Below are positions 54,735 through 64,000 of a stretch of DNA of 64,000 nt, piece after piece. The notes beneath the pieces are model-generated. The model saw only the letters and a list, made by a program, of their open reading frames with translations. It was not told the DNA's origin and did not search any database. This DNA comes from Kalaharituber pfeilii (taxonomy: Eukaryota; Ascomycota; Pezizomycetes; Pezizales; Pezizaceae). Positions within the stretch are counted from its first letter, which is position 1; each line of letters starts with the position of its first letter. The translations under genes and the position numbers were made by a program. The stretch spans positions 91,039 to 155,038 of the forward strand of contig WHUZ01000116.1 in assembly GCA_015179045.1 (NCBI GenBank), read 5' to 3'.

Positions 54735-57020
54735 CAGGTAGAATTATTGACACTTGGCAGCTCAGAGTATGTCTAGTATAGGATTTGGGATATTCCAAAT
54801 GGGTCACTACTCAACTCCTAAAAATTACCTCAATAAATATGCGGAAGATAATCCCATGTATTCTGCCATGCTCTGGCTTCAATTTGAGCCCCCTTGAGAG
54901 CTATTTGTACTCACAGGAATTTTTTGTTATCATATCCGGAAAATGCTCAATTTCTTAGTTATGCACAATTTCTTGCTAGAGAAGCATACAGTGCTATGTT
55001 ACAGGTCTCAAGCTGTTACTACTCATGTATTGTAATATAGCACTGGTAGTACCATTGCTACCATTCCTACTATTGCATGAGCAGGTAGAGCGTTGCAGTG
55101 AGTTGGTATATGCTGGTAATGCACGCTACCGGGATATTGCGCACTTCCGGATACCACAACAAAAAGTTACTATGAGTGCAAATAGCCCTCAAATTGAAGC
55201 CAGAGCATGGGAGAGTATATTAAATTATCTTTTATATATTTCCTAGGCTTATTTGTAGCACATTAGTGATGACTTATTTGGTATATACAAAATCTTATAC
55301 TGTACATCTTTCAAGCTGCCATGTGTTAATGATTCTATCCTGGGACCTTATTGACCTCACTGTATACTCTGCTGTCTATTTACATGAAGTATAGGATGTT
55401 TGGTGGTGCTCAGGCTATTCTGTAAAGAATTGCACTATTATATTGAAGCATATATCTTTTCTGATGCATATATACAGCAATTCTGGGCTACTATACAGCA
55501 TAAAAGCATTGTGTGGAGAATCCCTGAGGCTATAAAATAGAAACACATATATAATAAGGTACTTGCTGAACTGCTGGCAGCACCAGTTAATGGATTTAGA
55601 TGTTACATGGCCACTTGAGTGGAGAGGCATGCAGGATGTAGTGAGAGAGCATATATACATTAGATATAGATGATAATAGGTGATGACATAAGTAATAGCA
55701 GTCATTGCTAAATTAGGTATCTATAGCTAGCGTTTGCTGTATCATTGAGGCAGACCACCCACAAATTCTTCACATGGACGTATATCCAGCAGCCGATTCA
55801 CCCCCCCCCAGGTGCAAGGAATATTTGTAGAGGTCATGGATTCTAAAAACCATAACAAACCAAGTCAGGCTTCTTCCGCTGACCATGTTATTAGACCTGG
55901 GCCTGTCTAGATCCCCCATGCACCCACAACCCCCTTGGTATTCAGGCAATGTGGTACGAGGAACAAAAAATCCAGAAACAATGAACTGTCAGATAAAACG
56001 AAAACAGTAGAAAAAATAAAGAGACATGAGAGTCGTTAACCTATCAGAGAGTAATTTGCATTATCCGGGAAGAGAGGAGCATTTGAAGTTGTTATTGAAC
56101 AGGCTATTCGAGTGGCTGTTTGAGCAGTTACTGGAGGGAGCGCGAGAAAGGCTTCTGGAGTGGGGGGCGGAGAGGCTGCTGGAGTGGCCGCCGATGAAGA
56201 AGCTGTATGAACGACTGCTGGAGAAGAAGGGGTGGGGATGCTGGCGGGGGCGGCCGCTGAAAAACTAATTGTGGGACTGCCCGAGAGTTTGCTGGAGGAG
56301 GCTGTTGAAGGGGCTGTCGAAGCGGCAGTGGGACGGCGGAGTGGTGGGATGATGGGGTAGGGAAAAGGCGCGGGAGTTATGCACTGCTCAAACTGACCTA
56401 GAGCTTAGCGATGGACGTTGTCTGTTGTGCGAGTGAGAAGCTGTAACGTTGAGGACGTGCTAGAAAGTGCTGTGGGGGCGGGGGAATGGAGTGGGGTCCA
56501 GAGAAGGCGGAGTTGTCAACTTTTTTAGCTGACTATAGCTTGATGACGTGTGTGCTGTTCTCTGTAGTTACAGACTTGAGCTTACAACCAGGCGGCACGT
56601 CAAGGTATAGATGAAAGATCCGTCCTGCGGTTCGGTTACTAGAACTAGCCAATTAAGGCACTGCGGGAACAAAACGTTCTTACCTTTTGGTCTACATTGT
56701 GCGATTGTGTTCTGTGTGAGCGGTATGATTAGAAGACCCGTTCTCCTCCTTAGTTCCGTTCACAATTCGGCACAATCTCGACTGGTGCAAGCTAACTCGT
56801 TGGGCCTCAGCGTACCAGTACCGTATGGGTAACGATGTGCACACTGGTAACGCTGGGCACCTTGGCGCCGGTTTTGCACCCTCCCCAACATCAAAATGTA
56901 AGGCATATCTCACAGAATATATTTCTAATATGTATGATAAATTAATTATAGACCATATTAACTGCGCTGATTCTGAATTTGAAGGGAAAAAAGTGAAAAT
57001 GCTACTCCTACAGCATCTAC
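54735..57020. other. No supported gene; low-complexity segment at 56060-56340
   Basis: 56060-56340 reads on the plus strand as repeated LLE(W/R) units (LLEGARERLLEWGAERLLEW). On the minus strand it reads as an Ala/Ser/Pro/Thr-rich frame (AASPPPTPEAFLALPPVTA) like a mucin-type linker. Neither has a recognised domain. The remainder is A/T-rich or unstructured. Confidence 0.35.
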
Positions 57021-57064
57021 AGTTGCCTCACCCCTCTCCCTTATGAAATAACCTCCTCTGGCAC

Positions 57065-57290
57065 CTAATTACTGTACTTCGTAAGTCTTCAAAGTTGTAT
57101 CGACAGTTCTCACGAGCATAATATTTTGCTGCACACCAGAATCTTTCAGTGAAATTTAACTGGTGCAGTATTCCGTACGGTAGGGGCGAGGAAGCGAAGC
57201 GCGAAAGGTGTGGTATTCTGTAAGGTAGAGGCACAGCAGAGCGAAGAGCCGTATTTCCCAGGGAACGAAGAGCAAAAAAAAAAAAAAAGG
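57065..57290 (-). pseudogene. DDE transposase C-terminal relic
   Basis: The minus frame reads LNFTERFWCAAKYYARENC and RYNFEDLRSTV, close to 14924-15010. A diverged internal duplication around GTATTCCGTACGGTAGGGGC / GTATTCTGTAAGGTAGAGGC and an A run at 57272-57287 have altered the flank. Confidence 0.6.
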
Positions 57291-58047
57291 ACTGTATTAG
57301 TAAGCAGAATGAAGTGTCGATTAAAGGAGTCCGCAACCACACAGTACCTTACTAGTCTATGTAGTTAGTAGGGCAGCTGGAACCCCTGTCGACACCCCTG
57401 CTTGTGAATCTAGAGCGAATTCGCAACTTCTGAGGAAACTCGGTGATGGGGGGAGAGTGCCAATGTGCTTAGCGATACCCATGCGCCCATCATTACCCCA
57501 GCGGATTGTTAATGAAGTCCCTCTGATCTCAAAATATTCAATGAATATTCCTTTTGAAGGAGTAGTTGAATTTTCTACAGAGTGCCGCGCCACTGCATGC
57601 CTAACACATCCAAAGCTCAGTACACAATGAGAGTGGGCCTGCGGGATAGTATCATAAAACACAGAAAACATCTCTCATGTACATTCGTGACAATATGCAC
57701 GGGGATCTGAGGGGTCAGTACTGTCTCGAGGTGGACGCCATTAAAAACTGGTGCAATGCACAATACAATATGGAATGCATTCCTGATTGGTTCTCAAAGT
57801 TGACCCCTGCTCACCGAAGTCACCACCTCGTATTTACAGATTGGTTTCTTTTTCAGTTCTTGAGCCTCTTATCGCTTGCGGGGTAGGGGTTATTTGACAT
57901 TTTGAGCAAGAGAACTCCAAAAATCGAAAGCTCATCAGAAGAACTAGTTCCGCTATTATCAAAACGATCTGAACCTGTACATCCAAACTCCAGATCCTCT
58001 TTGCAGTACTTTTAAACCACACCAGCTGAATATCCAATCCCATTAAC

Positions 58048-61000
58048 ATGGACGCTGTAGGACTTGCATTCGGTATTATACCAGCAGCCGTCAAACTGGT
58101 TCAATATCTCCAGAACGTCAAAGATGCTCCAGCATCCTGCCAAGAACTTATTGAACAGTTCAACTTATATATACAATATGCACAGCAGGTAGCTGACAGA
58201 AAGCAAAACAACAAAATTCCAAACGAAGTGCAGAAGAGCCTTGAGCCGCAGCACCTTGTCCTCCAGAAGCTAAATGCAATTCTTCAAGATCCAAAGCTAC
58301 AGAATCTCCTAAACAAGCCGGAAATTATTGTTGAGGCTCAAAGTTCGACAATTGTGGAGAGTCAAGCTACCATCACAATTTCCGATGCAAGTTCCATTAT
58401 ATCTACCGATGGGTCGATTTCCGGAGGCCTCACTGCCAATGCAACCTCTGGGAAAGCGTCTACCAATGCTAGTGTCAAGAGGCAGCGAAAGAGAGATATT
58501 TTCAAGAAATTTATCCCATCGCGGGCCTCAACCCCCATGACTACTGGTGGTAAAATTTCTCAACCTTACCTGAGTTCTCCCACTGGTTTCAATCCGGCGC
58601 AATTCGAACCTGGTTCGGAGGGCTCTCTGGCTTTTTCTACTACCACTTCCGCCGCTGCGGAAAAATCGACTACCATCAGAACACTGGTCGATCGATTGGT
58701 TTGGCCATTCCAAGAGGATGAATTCAAAGAAATTTCACAGTCTCTTGAAACGATCACGAACATTCTGCACAAGATGCTGCAGCTTGAGATCAGGTAATCC
58801 ACTTTGAAACGAGCCATTTATATGCTGTTTATGGACAGTTCTGCTAATATGCACCTAAAATTGTAGGGAAGTTGTATTGGACTCTCAGGTTAAAATGACT
58901 GATGTTAGCAACGATGTAGCAGAAGTGAAGTATGTTTCCTCTCCTTAATACAGCCTGCCTCTATGGAAAATGTGACACGTTTCTCGAGTTGAGTTCCGTT
59001 TCTATAGGTAGCAAAACACTTGCTAATAGTGGTAATCTATACATTTGGATTGCTGTGGTACAAACTAGAGCTATTGCAGTTAGCAAGCATGAAGGTACGA
59101 TAGAACACTGGAAGACCAAGAGGATTATCCTGACATTCAAGTTAAGTAACTAAACTCATTTTATTTGAACAGATGATGCCAGAGAAAACGCATATAAACG
59201 GCTGTCGCCATTGACATTTTGGAGCACGCAAGATAATGTTTATGGGAAGGTCGAGCATGGTACTGGAACGTGGCTCCTGGAGGATGAAAAATTTGCCAAA
59301 TGGCTACGAGGGGAGTCGAGGGCACTGTTTTGTTATGGAATGCGTTAGTCTTCTATTGTTCGAGGTGCCAAAGCAGAGGAAACAGCTAACATTCAAAACT
59401 ATAGCTGGTGCAGGAAAGACTACACTCACGTATCTCCCTTCAACAAGGCTTCTTTGCTTTGCCACCTACTAAGCAAAACCTTTTAGGTCTCTTGTCATTC
59501 AGCATTTGAACGATAACTATGGCATCAATGAAGCAATAGGCAAGGAGCAGGTTGGAATTGCATTCTTGTATTGTAACTATGGCGACCAACAAGTGCAGAC
59601 TCTGCAGAACCTCCTTGGAAGCATTTTGCGCCAACTGGAAAAGCAATGCTATATTACACCTGATATCAGCAAGCTTTACACTGAATATTGGAAGAAAGAG
59701 GAACGCTATTTGCCTGTCAACGAGATTATGGAGCGGGTCAAAAAATGTGCTTCAGCTCTGGAGAGAATCTTTCTTGTAGTTGATGCTTTAGATGAATGCC
59801 TTTCTCAACGTGACCTATTGCGCATCCACTTGTTTAATCTTATCCAGTGTGCTGGCAATGTGCAGCTTTTCGCAACATCTCGACCTGATCCTAGTACTGT
59901 TAATTTCTTTATGGAAAAGGGGTACTCAAGCTTGGAAATAACAGCCAAAGACAGTGATATCAGGATATATCTTGAGGCAAGAATAGAACAGTTTGCAAAA
60001 ACGGGTGAAAATCTTTACCGCCTCATCGGTGCTAATGCTGAACTTCGGAACGAGGTAATTAATAGGATTTCACAACAGGCAAATGGAATGTAAGTATTAT
60101 TCTGTTGAAAATAATTCTTTTCTCTAACTAACATTTGCACGCACTTGTGGAGGTTCTTGATTGCTCAACTTCACATAGCCTCCATTGCCAACACTCCGAA
60201 CCGCAAAAAGCTTAAGCTGGCTTTAGGTAATCTTCCTAAAGGTTTGGACAGTACCTATCATGATGCAATTCAGCGAATTCAAGAGCGCAATGTGGATCCT
60301 GGGAAATAATTCAGAAAGCTCTCATGCTAGTCACGTTTACCTTGGACTGGTTAGAGCCTGATGCACTTTTGGATGCAATTGCTACGCATGAGGACACTGG
60401 CTTTGACAGGGATGATAGAGTGGATACAGCATACTTGCTTTCTAACTGTGGGGTTTGCTGATTGAGGAAGAGTTGAAAGATAACCTGCAGAGTAAGGGGT
60501 GAGTAATATTCATTGTCTTAGATAATAGGAATCGACATTGACCGAACTCTGCTCTTGTTAGAAATAAATTTATTCATCCGTTTCATTCATCAAAGTGCTA
60601 AAGAGTTCTTTGAGAAGAATCAACTCTATTATTTCCAAGCACTAATAACTCAAGTTCACTCACCATTTTAACTGCTGAAGCACACTCCATCATTACACAT
60701 GTGTGTCTAGAGTACCTAACAACAGACCGAGGTGATGCATATCAGAATGCTCAGTTGGATGGCAAGAACCTGAGCTGTGATTTCCCTTTCTTACGGTACT
60801 CCTTTTGCCATTGGGGAATCCATGCCTCTAAAGCTTTGAAGGATCGAATCCAAAGTAAACTATTCCAGTACTTCGAGCATGAGCAGGATGCAGGGTCCTC
60901 GAATGGCCACCACCACTACCAGGCATTTGATACGCACTGGGAGTTTGATAGGTCTCCATCGATGTTTAATTGGGTCTCAGATCGAGTATATCCATGCAGC

Positions 61001-63278
61001 TCTGGGTGTGGGTCGATCTTTGTGGCATCAGTGGTATTTGATTTGAGGGTGTTAGTTGAGGGATACGTTCTGCAGAATCCAAACTTCATTCCAACTCTAC
61101 CAAAACCCTTCCTTGGAATCTGTTTGACAGCGGCAGCATGGAGTGGAAATATAGACCTCTTCAGACGACTTTGGATTAGGGCCGATGATATCAATATAAA
61201 TGCCACATCAATGATGCGTTGGCTCATGTATAACGAGCCATCACTCCTGTATGGGCAGCAGCATATAATGGGCATAGCAAGGTAGTTGAGCTGCTGCTAG
61301 TGAATTCGAATGACAGGGTCGACGTCAATATAGCTACTACAAGTGGCGTGACACCACTGTATGTAGCTGCTTGGAATGGACATCAGCAAGTGGTTGAGCT
61401 GCTGCTGGCGAATACCAAGGCCGATGTCAATATGGCTACCAAAAACGGTCTTACACCACTGAATGTTGCAGCTTTCCATGGGCATGAAAAGGTGGTCGAG
61501 CTGCTGCTGGCGCATACCAAGGTCGATGTCAATGTAGCCAGCAACAGTGGCTGGACACCACTCAATAGTCGCAGCTAACAATGGGCATGGCAAGCTGGTC
61601 GAGCTGCTGCTGGCGAATACCAAGGTCGATGTCAATATGGCTAACAAAGGTGCGTGACACCACTGAATAGTGCAGCTAACAACGGGCATGAGCAAGGTGG
61701 TCGAGCTGCTGCTGGCGAATACCAAGGTCGATGTCAATATTGCTAACCAAAACGGCTTTACACCACTCAATGTGCAGCTACCATGGGCATGGCAACGTGG
61801 TCAGAGCTGCTGCTTGCGCATACCAAGGTCGATGTCAATATGGCTAAGCAAAACGGCTGTACACCACTGGATATTGCAGCTAACAATGGGCATGGCAAGG
61901 TGGTCGAGCTGCTGCTGGCGCATACCAAGGTCGATGTCAATATGGCTAATGAAAACGGCTTTACACCACTGAATAGTGCAGCTAACAATGGGCATTGGCA
62001 AGGTGGTCGAGCTGCTGCTGGCGAATACCAAGGTCGATGTCAATATAGCCGACGAAATTGGCTGGACACCACTCAATAATGCAGCTAACAACGGGCATGG
62101 CAAGGTGGTCGAGCTGCTGCTGGGGAATACCAAGGTCGATGTCAATATAGCACCAACAATGGCTGGACACCACTCAATAGTGCAGCTTGATGAAGGGCAT
62201 GAAAAGGTGGTCGAGCTGCTGCTGGCGCATCCCAAGGTCGATGTCAATATATGCCGACGAAATTGGCTGGACACCACTGAATGTCGCCGCTAGCAATGGG
62301 CATGGCAAGGTGGTCGAGCTGCTGCTGGCGAATACCAAGGTTGATGTCAATATAGCTAACAAACACGGCCTTTACACCACTGAATAGTGCAGCTGACAAA
62401 GGGCATGGCAAGGTGGTCGAGCTGCTGCTGGCGAATACCAAGGTCGATGTCAATATAGCTGACGAAATTGGCTGGACGCCACTCAATAATGCAGCTAACA
62501 ACGGGAATGACAAGATGGTCGAGCTGCTGCTGGCGAATACGAAGGTCGATGTCAATATGGCTGAGGAAATTGGCTGGACACCACTGCATTGTGCAGCTAA
62601 CAACGGGAATGACAAGGTGGTCGAGCTGCTGCTGGCGAAATACCAAGGTCGATGTCAATATGGGTAACCATAAATGGCTGGACACCACTGAATAATGCAA
62701 GCTAACAATGGGCATGACAAGGTGGTCGAGCTGCTGCTGGCGAATACCAAGGTCGATGTCAATATGCTAACGAAAATGGCTTACACCACTGAATATGCAG
62801 CTAACAACGGGAATGACAAGGTAGTCGAGCTGCTGCTGGCGAATACCAAGGTCGATGTCAATATGCCTAACAAAAACGGCTTTACACCACTGAATAGTGC
62901 AGCTAACAATGGGCATGACAAGGTGGTCGAGTTGCTGCTGGCGAATACCAAGGTCGACGTGAATACGGGTACCAAAAACGGCTGGACACCACTGCATCAC
63001 GCAGCTCATGAAGGGCATGACAAGGCTGTTGAGCTGCTGCTTGCAGACAGTAGGATTAATGTTAACTGTGGTGATACAGATGGTGACACCCCGCTGCATA
63101 TATAACAGCTTACCATGGGCTCACCCACATAGCAAAGCAACTTCTTGCACATGACAAAATCGACTCTACCCAGGCCAATGCCGCTTCTGAGACTGCCATA
63201 GATATTGCCACCAAGCGTGGGCACCATGAAATTGTCACAATGTTACGTTCAAAACTCGAAAACGACAACGAGGCATAG
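58048..63278 (+). pseudogene. NACHT-ankyrin NOD-like receptor (STAND), many frameshifts
   Basis: The first exon (58048-58793) starts MDAVGLAFGIIPAAVKLVQY, typical of the Fungal_N-like N-terminal domain of fungal STAND proteins, then a Ser/Thr-rich linker. Introns lie at 58794-58866 and from 58930; the join to 59173 is out of phase. LSPLTFWSTQDNVYGKVEHG precedes the NACHT domain: Walker A GAGKTTLT (59404-59427, an intron on each side), Walker B FLVVDALDEC (about 59770-59800), then LFATSRPDPSTVNFF. More introns are 60090-60152 and about 60500-60560. The WHTH-like region (LVTFTLDWLEPDALLDAIAT) is followed by AKEFFEKNQ and LEYLTTDRGD. Ankyrin repeats run 61257-63105; a last repeat ends at TAG 63276-63278. 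Frameshifts occur near 60305, 60450 and at over ten sites in the repeats. Such proteins sense non-self and trigger incompatibility-type cell death. It is either a dying gene or a functional one with sequence errors. Confidence 0.85.
61257..63105 (+). repeat. Array of about 18 near-identical 102-bp ankyrin repeats
   Basis: Each unit encodes 34 residues of the form GWTPLNNAANNGHGKVVELL plus LANTKVDVNIADEI. Units are nearly identical at DNA level (GGTCGAGCTGCTGCTGGCGA recurs in most). Variable residues cluster after VDVN and around TPL and AA. Single-base shifts lie near 61566, 61648, 61775, 61795, 61990, 62150, 62250, 62366, 62637, 62670, 62697, 62767, 62780 and 62797. Confidence 0.93.
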
Positions 63279-64000
63279 CCGATTGCTAGTCTCCATCCCT
63301 TGGCTCTCTATCCCTCTGCTCTTCACGTTGACTTCAATCCTTATGTTTTGTACTTTGTTTCATTTTCTGTTGGCAAGGAAGTTGTGACAGAGCGGGCGTT
63401 CTCCCGGGTATGTGCTTCGAAGTAGGATTTGATTTTCAACATTGGATCTATGTTCTATGTATTCATCAATCATTTTCAGAAAGCTTTTTTTTTTCTCTAC
63501 GTCACTAGCATTTATAAATTTTGGGTATTTAGCAAGCGATAGAGGCAACCCACGTGGACGTTTTTCACCATTTTTCACCAGCTCATCTCGTTGTTCACTG
63601 TTTCTCCTGTTATTCTCTTGAGTTGCCGTTTTGTTGATTGTTCCGCATTGACTTATTGCTTCTGACTGTTTTGTATTTTACATTTCCCATAGAAAGCCAC
63701 AAAGAACTGAACCCTCCTTTGTCGTTCACCAACTCGTTTGCTCCACTTGTTTCTCCTCTCCACTTCCTAGTATAGTACCCATTGTGTCGAGTAGCTGTTG
63801 AAACTATTCGTCTCATAAAATTTTGTCGTCCGTATTCCTCATCTTTTTCCACCTGCTGTGACGTGTTATCTTGTACGTAAACCCTACCTCTGGGAAAATT
63901 ACCCATGACAATACCGAATTCAGAGCTGATAGTTATGATGCACTAGCTACAGTCGGTCTCTTGATTGTCTTCCTACTGGAATGGGTGTTTGGCTTACGGA
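63279..64000. other. 3' flank of the receptor gene; no gene identified
   Basis: Minus ORFs at 63360-63578 and 63610-63906 have no recognised motif. T/C-rich sequence at 63480-63560. Confidence 0.4.

Noticed and set aside
56026..56268. Leucine-zipper protein from the LLE(W/R) repeats
   Set aside because: The repeats are low-complexity, the opposite strand gives an equally open Ser/Pro-rich frame, and no domain follows.
61297..62715. Minus-strand ORFs rich in ASSSSTT
   Set aside because: They are antisense reading of the ankyrin repeats.

Overview
The window looks like nuclear DNA of a filamentous ascomycete (Pezizomycotina). Genes are few and carry short introns with GT...AG borders. There is a NACHT-ankyrin NOD-like receptor, a secreted cysteine-rich protein of a fungal type, Tad-like LINEs, a Fot1/pogo transposon, and AT-rich blocks like those left by repeat-induced point mutation (RIP). 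The transposon load recalls a truffle-like or other Pezizomycetes genome, but the sequence alone does not fix the taxon.

Most of the window is mobile DNA. Three LINE 3'-end families recur and are named here by their tails. Tail A contains AGGCTGGTAGCCT and ends GCGGGGTTACGTGA plus poly(A). Tail B is CTCGCCATAGCCCATAGGGC... ending GCGAGTAATGATA plus poly(A). Tail C is GCCCTGCCATGGCG... ending GCGGGGTCACGTGA plus poly(A). Each tail occurs on LINE ORF2 remnants and as 40-80 bp stubs, many with target-site duplications (TSDs) of 9-14 bp. Tails B and C also occur on elements carrying only the C-terminal part of ORF1. DNA transposons are also present: a Fot1-like element with a broken transposase (7374-9619), a Tc1-like element (34086-37471), a MULE-like element with 9-bp TSDs (4563-6073), two hAT-type MITEs with 8-bp TSDs, a TA-flanked MITE, and large fold-back elements (34907-35842, 52307-54729). 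Two solo LTRs sit in AT-rich blocks.

Layout: 1-3160 LINE fragments; 3475-6700 a deep nest of elements; 7152-9632 LINE-C plus Fot1; 9633-17760 sparse DNA with stubs; 17765-19920 AT-rich block with a solo LTR holding 17-bp minisatellites; 21076-22247 secreted-protein gene with frameshifts; 22637-28700 stubs, ORF1-only elements and an RT relic; 30317-31431 intact two-exon beta-trefoil (fascin-like) gene; 33141-37545 LINE-B and LINE-A interrupted by DNA elements; 38348-39043 intact orphan gene; 39147-44347 LINE-A ORF2 and a LINE ORF1; 47570-48786 LINE-C nested in an antisense ORF1-only element; 49520-50880 AT-rich with a solo LTR; 52307-54729 fold-back; 58048-63278 NACHT-ankyrin receptor with about 18 near-identical 34-residue repeats and many frameshifts.

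The most unusual signal is the set of minute LINE insertions whose 5' ends fall at nearly the same base of the tail, beside a predicted 3' stem-loop. A second is the ORF1-only elements of families B and C, which begin near the same homologous codon. The autonomous LINEs probably mobilised both in trans.
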